Shown: one piece after another, positions 12,037-22,798 of the stretch | How the letters are laid out: each line of letters opens with the position of its first letter | How positions within the stretch are numbered: position 1 is the stretch's first letter | Assembly (NCBI GenBank): GCA_009363875.1 | Contig: CM018685.1 | Location: 54,757,087-54,821,086 of the forward strand | Length of the DNA: 64,000 bases | Direction of reading: 5' to 3' | Source of the DNA: Mikania micrantha | Lineage: Eukaryota > Streptophyta > Magnoliopsida > Asterales > Asteraceae | Notes under the pieces: generated by a model | Seen by the model: only the letters and a program-made list of their open reading frames with translations | What the model was told of the DNA's origin: nothing | Databases searched by the model: none | Program-made: the position numbers and the translations under genes

Positions 12037-12199
12037 ATTACAACACATTTCTATTCAGAAAGTAGCATTTCATGTTCAGTCATTTCATAAACTATAAACC
12101 CTTAAAATATAAACTAAAAGCAACCCAAAATACCCTCCATGGCCCATTCATGTTACATGATAGACCAAGTTTTATTTTTATAGGGGTAAATTATGATTT

Positions 12200-12690
12200 C
12201 TGTTACGGTTGGCAATTTCAGACACGAACACGTTAACACGACACGACACGAGATGATATAACACGACCTTAACATGTTTCGTGTTTACCCTTAACGTTTT
12301 TCGTGTCTAAAACAGGTCGACACATTAAGACCTGTTAAGACCCGTTAATACCTGTTAAGATCCGTTAAGACCTGTTAAGATCCGTTTAAACCTGGTAAGA
12401 CTTGTTAAGACATGTTTAAAATTTAAAATAAATAATAAAATTAAATATGTGAGTAACTGATTAGCTTCAAAAAATTTCTAATTGTCTAATCCTAGTTTTT
12501 AACGGGTTCCTTAACAGGTTCTTTAATAGGTTTTAACATGTTTTTAACATGTCATTTATAATGTTAACTGTTAGCGGGTTTCTTAACGGGTCATTTCGTG
12601 TTTACATGTTTACCCAGTTCGTGTTTCGTATCTTAATGTGTCGGTCTTAACGGGTCATGTCTGACCCCTTATGACAATCCTATTTCCTGT
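12200..12690. mobile_element. Low-complexity hAT-like element candidate (GTTAAGACCTG/AACGGGTC repeats)
   Basis: The stretch is built from short variants of CGTTAACACGACACG, GTTAAGACCTG and TTAACGGGTC. The ends, GTTGGCAATTTCAGACACG and (right, reversed) AGGATTGTCATAAGGGGTC, are loosely inverted. Elements of this look are frequent in plants and are usually put with nonautonomous hAT. Ends and duplication could not be fixed. The second copy at about 35470-36640 is split by a LINE fragment. Confidence 0.4.
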
Positions 12691-13033
12691 CCTTTAGGTT
12701 TATAGGCAAAATTACAATTACTATTCCTTAGGCTTATATCAAGTTGCTATAAGGCTATGTGTCATCATCAAGCTCCATCACTCTACGTACGCGTCACATC
12801 ATCTTTACATATGTTATTATCACTCCCATCACTTCCCTATCACTCCACGTCATCACCACCTTATTATTTGATTTTTATTTTTTTAATTAAAAATTATATT
12901 AAAAAAGACAAAATATTATTAAAAAAATATAAAATTATAAAATAAAACTAGAAAATTACATGATAAAAAAATACATAAAAAAATTAATCCATATTATATC
13001 GCTTCATAATCCGCTCATTCGTCTTCTTGGCCA

Positions 13034-13038
13034 TTTCA
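13034..13038. repeat. Target site duplication TTTCA, left copy
   Basis: TTTCA precedes the LTR start and is repeated at 17153-17157. The uninterrupted Harbinger copy has a single TTTCA at the matching place (about 37067-37071), an empty-site control within the same window. Confidence 0.95.
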
Positions 13039-14258
13039 TGTAACATCAGTGCCGAACGCGTGCCGGAATAGTGATCGCAACAGTAACTCGTACAGTAACT
13101 CAGGTACACATCTCGCGAAACTATGTTTATGCTTTTGATAAATTATGCTTAACACGAGACTATTATACGATTGTCTGAAATCTGATTAAAACCTTAGGGT
13201 TTAACAGTCAGAGACATATCATACAACACAGTATGGGAACACAGATACTTGATTTGATACTATTGTGTATAAACGTACGTGAGGTTAAACAGAACGAAAC
13301 TATAACGGTTGTTATTACGGAATGTTAAACCGACGAATTATTCGTATAGGTGACGATCTGTACGAATGATTCTGAGAGTTTAACGTTTTGAAATAATGAC
13401 TGAACAGTAGAGACCAAGAATCAGAAAGCCAAACCATCGTCGTGTTCGTTCGAATGACGATTCGAACGAATACGCGCGATGGCGACGCGTTCTGACGAAA
13501 CGAAACGAAAAACGATACGAACGATCATAAATTTAAGGAAATATAATATTTCCTATTTTACAATTTTGAAACTTATCATAAATAAAATTAAACGAAATTA
13601 TTTTAGTAAATTCACGAAACAATTTACGAAATTTCGTAAAAAAAATAAAATAATTCGATAAATAATTTAATACAACGATGTTTGAAATAATTTCTAATAA
13701 TAATCATAATCATAATCTAAAAATCCTAAGATAGTTCTTTTTATTAAAAATTTCGATAAACACACGTAACGTGCCGGAAACGCGACTAAAATACGAACCG
13801 AGCAACCGAAACGAACCCGAATACCCTCGGGGTATTTAAACAACAAATGAGGACGTTTCACCTCATTTATTGCTCTTCACACTCTCTCTCTAGCTTCCAA
13901 CCGTTCACCTTCTCTCTCTAAAGTTCATCACTTGAAACCTCTCTAACTTGCTCAAATCTTGGAGAAATCTCGTCTTCTTGGTGTACACGCGAAGATCTCA
14001 TCATCCTCTACGTAAAAGTACAACCGATCTGAGGATTTCTCCAACAAAAATTGAGGTAACTTGTCGTTAAGGATTCGAAAACTAGGGTTTTTGTCATCAA
14101 GATGAGATCTGTAAACCCTAGCCGTTTTAAAGCCTTGCCTTTCGAACCTAGTACCTTCGAGAACTCACCTTCGACTGATATGATCGTAGAAGCAGCTCAG
14201 CAACGGCTCTAAGGTTGGTGAAGAGGATGAACAGGGTTCGCGAAGGGGAGGGGTTACC

Positions 14259-14860
14259 GAACCTTCGACCGGATGTGCATGGGCAACGAACCTTTCACCC
14301 TCATCACCCTAGGGCTGTTGCCGAACCAGTGAAGCATTCACGAACCACCGAAGAGCCGAACCTTCGTTCCCGGCGAACCCCTTTAGCTGGCAGCGAACTT
14401 CAAACCGCGAACCTTCCCCTTTCAAGAGGCGAACCTGCATGCTAAACCACAAACTCACGAACCCTAGCTAGGTCTGGCTGTACAACCGAACCTTTCATGC
14501 GAAGCGCTCACAAACCATGCATGCACACGAACCTTTGGAAATTAGAAACCATGCCCGAACCTCATTTCCAGCTGAGTTGGCCGAACCTTATTGGTGGGCG
14601 AACCTAGGCATGCATCTCTCCCGAACCCTGAAATCCCGAACCTTGGCCGAACCCTTGAATTATCATCTGAGCTTGTGCCGAACCAGTAAGGGGCAGCGAA
14701 CCAATTGGACCCAGACGAACCATTGGTGAGCTACGGACCTATGATCACCAAATCCTTAGCCGAAGCTTCCACTACTCAACGAACCTAAGCCGAAACCAAC
14801 AATAGTCGAACCCTGACTCCCCGCTACAACCGAACCTGATGACACAACTCCATGGCCGAA
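14259..14860 (+). repeat. Cluster of about 24 CGAACC hexamers
   Basis: Within about 600 bp I count 24 copies of CGAACC (most as CCGAACC, ACGAACC or GCGAACC), all on the plus strand, at irregular spacing averaging 25 bp. The sequences between them are not repeats of each other. The partial LTR at the window end shows the same habit from about 63663. The spacing does not keep one reading frame, so protein repeats are not the reason. Confidence 0.9.
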
Positions 14861-14929
14861 CCTTGTAACCCCAAAAGGTTCGCTGGACATTAGATCGGAA
14901 ACAGGAAACCCATTTGGCCTGCATAGGTT

Positions 14930-15165
14930 GTAGGCCCAATCCCACTTTTATAAGGCCCAATTTTTATAATGAACCAATTACCTCGGCCCAACATAAACCC
15001 TCCGGCCCAATACACCTAGCCGGCCCAACCTATTATTGAACAAGCCCAAAACATTAACCCAATTATCCTTCGGCCCAAGTTAGATAACCCACTCTTTGTT
15101 CGGCCCAAATCAAATGTTAGGCCCACTTATATCGGCCCACATTAGCTATTTGACCCAACAAAAAG
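14930..15165 (+). repeat. Cluster of GGCCCA motifs
   Basis: Seven GGCCCAA and two GGCCCAC copies plus related GCCCA forms in about 235 bp, directly after the CGAACC cluster. The reverse complement TGGGCC is the plant site II element bound by TCP factors; whether it is used here is unknown. Confidence 0.85.
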
Positions 15166-15689
15166 CCCACAAGGTTCAAGTATCAATAGACATAAAATAG
15201 ATTATAACATGTTAAAGATGATTAATATTCAAACTAAAAACCTAAGTTTTTATACTTAGAATTCTTTTATCACAATGGAGATTCAAATGGAACGAAAATT
15301 TTACTAACAAAGTAAGTTAACTTAAACCTTGTGGGGAAATTGATATCACGACAATGACAATTAACTAAGGGCTGAATAAAGATCAAGAACCCACAGTGTT
15401 AGCCAACTTTAGGGCTAACACTTACACGCACACGAATCATTACAACACATACTTATAAGCTACAAATACTATGAAATCAATACAGGATCGTGAACATCAC
15501 AACAAGTACAAACAAAGAGCGTGCGTATTCTTGTTTTGCTTAGTCAACTACTACGGACACTAGGTGAGTTCATTTGTCCCTATTCAAACTTATTTGTTTT
15601 ACTTCGGGACTGAAAAGCATGTTAAACATTTTAATAAATTCTTGAAATGTTATTTAATGCTTTTGGAACTTAAACATGATGCTTACAAT

Positions 15690-15960
15690 GAGACTTATGC
15701 TTGGAATCTAGTATACTTTGAGAAGCTATGAACTTGATACTTATACTACAAACTAGAAGCTTGAAACTATATGCTTATGCGAGAAACTACATGCTTAAAC
15801 TTGAGGCTTGAGGCTTATGCTAGAAACGAAATGCTTAAACTTGAGACTTGATGCGTATGCTAGAAACTATATGCTTAAACTTGAGACTTGATACTTATGC
15901 TATGACATTTATGATGAAACTATACGTGGATGCTTGAATCTATATGCTTGAAACTATGAT
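15690..15960 (+). repeat. Minisatellite of about 46 bp, about 4-5 degenerate copies
   Basis: Unit of the form GCTAGAAACTATATGCTTAA followed by ACTTGAGACTTGATGCTTAT. Inside the solo LTR; the clearest copies are at about 15775-15905. Confidence 0.8.
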
Positions 15961-15989
15961 TGCGCGCGAAACACTAAGCATGTATCTAA

Positions 15990-16400
15990 TCATGGGCTAC
16001 GTAATTGCTAAACTTCTGCTATAGCAGGGCTTGTACCTATGTATTGAGATACATGAAAACTAAACCATGACGAGGCTAAGCTATTATCTATATAAGAGAC
16101 ATGTAATTGCTAAACTTCTGCTATAGCAGGGCTTTTGTCTGCTTATACGAGATATGTAATTGCTGGATTGTTTGTGTATGCATGGCTTGTGTCTATGTAT
16201 GAGATACGTAATTGCTAAACTTCTGCTGTAGCAGGGCTTGTATATTGTATAGGAGACACGTAATTGCTAGACTAGGCTTAGCTAATTCATGAGATACGTA
16301 ATGGCTAAACTTCTGCTAGAGCAGGGCTTGTATCTAGCCGTGAGCTACGTAATTGCTAAACTTCTGCTATAGCAGGGCTTGTACTCACGCATGAGATTAG
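15990..16400 (+). repeat. Repeats with the palindrome CTGCTATAGCAG
   Basis: Five copies of a block CGTAATTGCTAAACTTCTGC followed by TATAGCAGGGCTTGTA, at about 16000, 16105, 16210, 16300 and 16350. Spacing is irregular, with degenerate copies between them. The CTGCTNNAGCAG core is kept even where the middle bases change (TATA, TGTA, TAGA). Confidence 0.85.
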
Positions 16401-19172
16401 TGAAAGCTAAACTATGTGCGTGTGAAACTATGATGCTTGTTAAACTTACTTTGAAGCTAATACTTATGAATGCTATAGACTTGTAGACTTTGGAAACAGA
16501 AAACTAAAGCTATGATGATGAATGGGTTGAAAGATAGGTAAAATGCTTAATTATTATTAACAACAGTGTCATATGCGGATTAGTATGTGGTGGGACGGCG
16601 TCTGGGCGGGTAGTAGGCTCGACTCAGGGGTATGCCCTATATATAAGCATACCGATTTGGATATTACATGTGGAGTTAATGAGGTTAAGGTTTTACCGAA
16701 AGAGGTTTGTTAAAGATATTTTAAACTTAAAAACTATATGAACTCACCAACCATTGTGTTGACTTTGTTTTCTTACATGCTTTCTCAGGTGAAGAACAGA
16801 TTTAAGCTAAGGCTTTTGGATTGCATGCTAGGCGGCCTAGATAGAGGACTTAGTTGATTTTGGAAGCACATCTTTTGTTGATAATACGAATCACTTTTGA
16901 ATGTCTTGTACAGATTACAAGATAGAAAACATTTGATTCTTTCGTTAGGTTTACCTAGTTAAATTACTAAACATTGATATTATAATTTAACTTTGTAATC
17001 TTAGTTTAATGTTTGATTGTGCTTTAGTTATTCTTAACATTGATGCTATGTAAACAATCTGATCATCACGATTATCACTCACGATATCGCGCCCCGAAAA
17101 CCTTCCGCCTGACGGGGACTTCGATCCAACCCCGCCGGCTCGGGGTGTGACATTTCACGAGCGTGACCGGTTAAGTGATCGGTTGGAGTCCACAACAATT
17201 TCATATCATTGTTGTATTGTTTTTGCTCCTGTGAGTCGACAAATTTTTGTAACGACTCGAAGATGGTCTCCAACGTGCCTTTGTAATCGGTTGAAGACGA
17301 AGCTTGTGGTCGTTTACCCTTGTTGTTTCGACCGGGCGGACGTTGAGGACAGGGTTGTGGGGGCATGTCCATTTCGACTTCTTCATCTGACTCGTTTAAG
17401 TTAACGAAACATCGACCAGTTGAGCCGGATTGATTGGTCGTGTACTTTCCGGACAATGACGTCTTCGTCCTTTTCAAAGTTTGTAACTTCAGGACGGGAT
17501 GCTATTTGGTTGATTTTTTCATAATCTGCCACGCCGCGATATGAGAAAATGACCCGTTTTCTCGATTCATGACCGTTTCGTCATTCTCACCACTTTTACG
17601 GTTGTTATGGTGTTGAATCCATACTCCGTTAAATTTCGTGACGTTACGTTGTAAGTCGTGTCATTTGCCAGAAAGCATGTCGTGAAATTTAACAGGTTTC
17701 CAAAATTCCGTGCTCGCTTGGTTGTTACCAACGAATGGATCTTCGGAAACATCAATGTAGGCACGAGCTAGTACCATCTCCTCAACTTTCGACCATCGAG
17801 CAATGGTCGGTTTTGTTGTTTTTCCTGGCACTTCCTTTTGTCTGTGCCTGCGACACGATGTAGCCGGTTGGGCGTCGAGTTGTGTTTCCGGAACCACGTC
17901 AACATCAGGTTCCGGTTGATTTTCAAAAACGTTGTCAAAGGCGGGTAAGTTTAGGTTGAAAAAAGGTGGTTGTGGATACCAATTTGAAACGGTTAGAAAT
18001 TGGTTCGGGTTGTTTGGATCGACTTGAGGACGATAACAATTCATAAACGGGTTAAAAAACGGGTTGTTTGGGTCCATTGTGTGTAGAAGTTTTTGAAGAT
18101 TTGAGAGTTGAAATTTTTGAAGAGTTGTTGAGAGATTAAGAGAGTATGTAAGTGTTTTTGAGTGTGTTGAATGAGGTTATATATGGTTTTATTTTATTTT
18201 ATTTCAAACGGCAATATTACCGTTTTTTTATTTTTTTATTTATTAATTTTTTTCCTCCCCAACGATCATCACCCCGTGAGGCCCTCACGCCACCCATCTT
18301 CACGCCCCTTTCACGCCGGTGTGTAATAGGGGAAAGGCGCCACCGGGGCATGACCGACCCCTCTCACGCCTCATCACACACCATAACACATGACCTAAGG
18401 GTCCTTAAACTATAGAAATTACAGAAAACATCATTTATGTATAGGGTTTTTCAAAATTCTAGTCCTTTCCTTTAAGAAATGTTAGATTTTGACAAGCTTT
18501 CGTAACTATCTTTGGATTCACATAAAAGTCTATCATTCAAGTAATCAATCACTCCTCAAATTTGCACCGAGCAAACACAATGTAAAAATTAAGTTTAAAA
18601 AGAGAGAATCACACTTCTAATATTTAATTATTATATGTATAAATAAATAAAAAAGTTATGTATAAAGTTAGATACCTTGATAATTAGAAGAAAATATCAC
18701 AAAGAACAGTGTTAACAGACTTTTATGAACTTAAGTAACACTATACACATAAACCAACAATACGCAAAACTTAGCCACTTTGTTGCAAAAATAGTAATAA
18801 TAATAATTAAAAAAAAAGACTATTCACTTTTGTATGATTTAACATATATTGCCAACACTATTACACCACTTGACATAAACATTGGCATATGTCTTGCATA
18901 ATTTACATTTGAGTCTTCGTATCTGTTTTCATTTCCAAAATTTGAAAATTTCCTATACATTGCATTTTCATCTTCATATTTTTTCTCTATTTTCATTTTT
19001 TTAAGTTTTTTGAACAGTGATTCCTCAAATATAAATATAAAGATTCACTATTCATCATTTATATAAATGTTTATGAGCATCTAAGAAGAAGAAAAAAAAT
19101 TAAAATAAGCATATGTGAATAGGAAGCAAATTTAATATACGACATAGAACCTATATCAATTTTTTAGGTTTT

Positions 19173-19544
19173 AGTTTAGTATTAATGAGTTTGTTTCAGT
19201 TTCAAGTTGAACCTACGTAGTTAAATGGGTCATCTTTGTAGTAACGCGACAAGTTTACAAGGTGACCTATTTAACTCAACTATTTTTATTTTATTTTTGT
19301 GTTTTTGTCATAAATTACTTGATTGAGTATTTTCTGCTAAAATTTTAAACAAAGAAAGAAATTAAGATAGTAGTTTATAATCAAACATCATTATTTTTTC
19401 TACGCTTGTATTTTATATTATAAAATCGTAATTTTAAATTATTAATATCCTCAAAGTATATGCAAAAATTGGGTTAAACGTGTTGTTATTATGTCAACCC
19501 ATGAGAATTCGTATCAAGTTTGACCCTCAAACTCAACCGGTTTA
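19173..19544. other. AT-rich spacer
   Basis: No supported gene, repeat copy or motif between the dispersed repeat and the next solo LTR. Confidence 0.5.
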
Positions 19545-21689
19545 TGTCACACCCCCACCCTTCGTCACCTCGTACCTGGTCTGATGTCACTGACCCGGTT
19601 GCGGAAGCATAGTGGTGATGTCTCCGAGGTGAGGGGTGACTTACTTGAACCGATATCATAAGCACACAGATTAACTTAAAGTACATACATTACAAGGATG
19701 TCGCAACCACAATTACATTACAACTAAGTTTGTTTAATTACAACACTAGTTATTCAAGTGCAAGTATTCCAAAAGTGCATCCTCACCGGCTATTACTGCT
19801 TACCTGCAAAAAGGTTTGAGTTTGAAACGTCAGCACAAAGCTGGTGAGTTCGACAGTTCAATTTAAAACAATATGATATGATAAGCATATTCTCAAAAGT
19901 TCAGTTCCGGATAACCATGGGACGTGTATCTAGTTCCTTTCGGACGTCTAGTTCAGTTCTCAAGATATTACCCGTCGGTACATATCTTAGTGCCTCATTA
20001 TCTTAATGTCTATCATACCATTAAGAAGTTCAGGAAACAGATAACAAACATTCACACAAGGGGAGATGCAACCCTCCCAGCGAATGGGGTGTCAACCAAT
20101 AGTACTATCAATGTTTTCTATTCGGCCACACATGGGTTCACTAGATACAGTTCAGGAATGAGGACTTTTAGTTCCATGATAGAGTTCAGTTCTACAGGCA
20201 AAATCCCATGAAATCCCACAAAAGTCAAATGAAATCACACAGATATCATTGATGCATATCATATAGTTCTCAAAAATTTAGCAGTTCTACCCCGATGTTT
20301 ATAAAAGAGTAAAAGAAAAGGGGTTGTACGAAACTCACCTGATAATTCGGTAGTAGCAGAATATCACACAAATCGATGATAATATGATGATTCTGCATTT
20401 AGTTTATGTTTAATGAGTTATTAATGTTCCAACTCACTGATTAAATCTCTCTGAACGTACAATGTCAAGGACATTGCCTTGAAAGTCATCAAACCGATAT
20501 TAGGTTATTAATTAGTCATGTTAATGACATATCATACAATGTATGATAATGTAGGAACCTATACTGATTCAGGTTCCTAATACTAAGTTGATGACTCACT
20601 TGATTAATCAGTATAATCTCAGATTAACCATATAGTTAATGTTATTGATTATAATTGCTAAGATAGTCTCTAGACAGTTTAATGGCTTAGGAATGATTAA
20701 TCCTTGTTATTGATTACCCAAATATCATGGAATATCACAATGTAGTATTAGAATAGGTTTAGTAACCATGTTTAACATACTAATCTGACTGTTATCAAAA
20801 CATCAGATATTTGTTCCAATGAGTATGTTAATGACTGTGATTAGTTTGAAACCCATGCTTTTCACGTTGCATGTCAAAGATTAATCAAACTAATCATCTA
20901 CATTGTCACAAACAAATGGTTTAAACCATTATAACCATTGTTATGATTCCATGCAAACCGGGCATTACAACGGCTCAAAACAAGGATTTACCCGTTAACA
21001 GTTCGAGTTTGTCATTCAAAATCAATCCTAGCCATCATCTAGGAAATAATCAACAACCCTAACTATATCATTACGTTCAAACTCAAGATTTAATCAATAA
21101 AAATCAAACCAGAAAGTTTAAAATGAACCATTACCTAATCTGGAGGAGTTCTGCGGATAGAAAGATGATCTGGACTCATATAAACGTTCCTGGATGCGAT
21201 CTAACCGTCGTGAGGCTTTAAAAATGAAGATTTGATGGTTTAGAGCAGGATTTTTCGTGAATGGTGTTGGCTGGCGTCGATGAGAAGGATAAAATGAGGA
21301 TAAGATGAAAAAAACTTGACTTTTTAACCATTTTCTGATAAGATCAAACCCAGGCGCATCGCCCCACGCCCCGCTGTCAACTGAGGCGTACCGCGCGGCA
21401 AGAAAGAAACCAGATATTTTCATTCCACCCCGCGCGCATCGCCTGGGATTATCGCGTGACCTGGGGCGTACCGCCCCAGGGTATTTTCGCCCGTTTTTCG
21501 ACAGAAACTTCGTTTCCCAATTCCGGACAATCCGTAACTCCGTTTCGCGCACCGTTTTCGCTTACGTTCATCATTTTTCGCATACTATCATCCCATATTA
21601 ATTTCGGTGACCAATTCAACGCGGATTTTAAACACGATCAAATGTGCTCAATTCGTTGCTGACGTAATTTTTCGTACGCGATTATCACA
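19545..21689 (-). mobile_element. Solo LTR of the LTR-B Gypsy family, copy 1 (2145 bp)
   Basis: Plus-strand ends are TGTCACACCCCC and GATTATCACA, with the 5-bp duplication GTTTA at 19540-19544 and 21690-21694. It is read as reversed because the conserved core (minus strand, about 21490-21590) matches the forward core of the LTR at 852. A second copy lies at 33002-35211. No internal region or genes. GC-rich boxes (GGGCGTACCGCCCC type) at 21340-21490 stand out in an AT-rich setting. Confidence 0.92.
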
Positions 21690-21749
21690 GTTTAGTACCC
21701 TAATTTGTATTTATTAGTGGTTCTATACTTCTATCCATATGTTGAGGGA

Positions 21750-22720
21750 TTGGCATTAAATCACCCCATAAATGGATGTTAACAGAACTAGCTGGCTCAG
21801 GGGTGCACATTGCGGTGCTATTTAACATACCATAAGTTTAACATCCAGGTCTTCCGTAAGAAAGAAAAATGAAAAAAAAAGGGTTTAAATAGTTTTTTTT
21901 AAATTGAAATGAAGATTATTTTTTTATGAAAGGTAAAGATATTCTACTCCTACTTATAAGTTAATCCAAATTGAAATGAAGATTATCTTCACGTCTAAAA
22001 GACAAAACCTCTATAAAATAACCTAATCACACATTAGCTAGTTAAAAAAAAACTGTTGGAAACCTCAAGAAACATTGTCAGCAAGAAACATCAAGCCAAT
22101 GACCTGGCAAAGGAAAGACTAAAACAGAGTAGAATCACGAATTGGGTTAGGCTACTTTTGCTTTACTTCTCAAGGAAGACGTATATAACGTACAATGCTT
22201 ATAGGAAAAAATAAGGCCTAAACTAGTACCCAGCAATATTCATATTTCCAAGATATGAAAATAGAATAACATTTTACCGTAGCATCAGGCATACCCTTAA
22301 TTAGTTTGCTAAAACTAGCAAATAGTTTAATACTAATCTCATCTCGGTTACCCTTCTAAAATGTTTCGGGTTTCGGTTTTACCCGTCAAACTAGTTTGGG
22401 CAGACAATTGGACTTGACTTGGCTCGTAGATTTTTGTAAAATTAGGTCCACACAAAAATTGATTTCCTAATTAATTGGTACAAGTTCACATATGGAGACA
22501 ATATGCGTTTACTTGACTTTGTAAGATAATGTGTTTGTATGGATATGAAAATTTGGCAACTCACTTGGGCCAAATTAATGGACATAAATCGGTCTTTTAT
22601 CTTATCAACTTCCAAACTCTATTATTTACACTCCACCCGTTTACTTGGATTTTTAATACTTTCAAACCGGTCGTTACGGAAAAACGAAAGGCATTTGTGA
22701 CAGCTAAGTTAAGTTACGAG
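21750..22720 (+). other. Upstream region of receptor-like gene 1
   Basis: Matches 45940-46788 joined to 56695-56990, and in part 44345-44790. The AACTAGCTGGCTCAGGGGTG segment marks all copies. The reading frame that runs into the gene from 22529 is not coding: it holds the TATA box, and the same frame has a stop in the gene 2 copy. Confidence 0.75.
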
Positions 22721-22727
22721 TATAAAT
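22721..22727 (+). promoter_or_regulatory. TATA box of receptor-like gene 1
   Basis: TATAAAT 78 bp before the chosen ATG. The same box, in the same sequence context (ACGAG before it), lies 77 bp before the ATG of gene 2 at 56990-56996. Confidence 0.7.
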
Positions 22728-22798
22728 TGAAGCTTCACATGCATCCTCTTGTAAACCAAAAATCGAGCAACTGTTATTTCTTTTTCAATAAACGCAAT

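Larger units (their letters stand above)
13039..17152 (+). mobile_element. Solo LTR of the LTR-A Gypsy family (4114 bp)
   Basis: Starts TGTAACATCAGTGCCG and ends GGGTGTGACA between TTTCA duplications, with no internal region: the product of recombination between the two LTRs of a full element. The start also occurs at 62581 and the 3' part at 1-851 and 9077-9288. A TATA-like TATTTAAA lies at 13833-13840, followed by a CT-rich leader. The 3' two thirds hold several unusual repeats listed separately. No real gene is seen; the 76- and 70-residue frames in 14215-14729 lie in the CGAACC cluster. Confidence 0.94.
12984..18077 (-). pseudogene. Harbinger ORF1 (Myb/SANT-like protein), interrupted by a solo LTR
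   Basis: Reads from 18077 down to the stop at 12984-12986, with 13039-17157 being the inserted LTR and duplication. It starts MDPNNPFFNPFMNCYRPQVD and continues into an N-terminal Pro/Asn-rich region. The conserved core ARWSKVEEMVLARAYIDVSE, with VGNNQ and FWKPV, is the Myb/SANT-like DNA-binding fold of plant Harbinger ORF1 proteins. A frame change near 17665 is followed by RKSGENDETV and then a Lys-rich C-terminal part ending LTGHAREM before the LTR cut. The last residues (RIMKRYNMD) lie left of the LTR. ORF1 proteins assist the transposase in binding element ends. Broken by the frameshift and the insertion. Confidence 0.82.
12753..18395 (-). mobile_element. PIF/Harbinger element, copy 1, split by a solo LTR
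   Basis: TIRs are GGCTATGTGTCAT on the left and, reversed, GGTCATGTGTTAT on the right, flanked by the 3-bp duplication TAA (12750-12752 and 18396-18398) typical of PIF/Harbinger. Without the inserted LTR and its 5-bp duplication the element is about 1.5 kb. It carries only an ORF1-type (Myb/SANT-like) gene on the minus strand; no DDE transposase is present, so it is nonautonomous. Confidence 0.87.
12037..19172. repeat. Dispersed repeat, copy 1 (interrupted by a solo LTR)
   Basis: From about 12037 (TTACAACACATTTCTATTCA) to about 19172 (AGGTTTTAGTTTAGTAT) the sequence matches 35313-39100 closely, apart from insertions private to each copy. Shared content: a run of GTTAAGACCTG-like repeats, a PIF/Harbinger element in the same place, and a right arm of about 780 bp. 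No terminal inverted repeat or target duplication for the whole unit was found, so its class is unknown. It could be an old transposon or a segmental duplication. Confidence 0.8.

Noticed and set aside
14215..14729. Two short frames in the solo LTR as a repetitive protein
   Set aside because: Apparent Glu-Pro or Arg-Thr repeats only reflect the CGAACC word, which falls in all three frames.
22529..22798. A 90-residue N-terminal extension of receptor-like gene 1
   Set aside because: The frame is open by chance: it includes the TATA box, the gene 2 copy has a stop in it, and a proper signal peptide begins at 22799.
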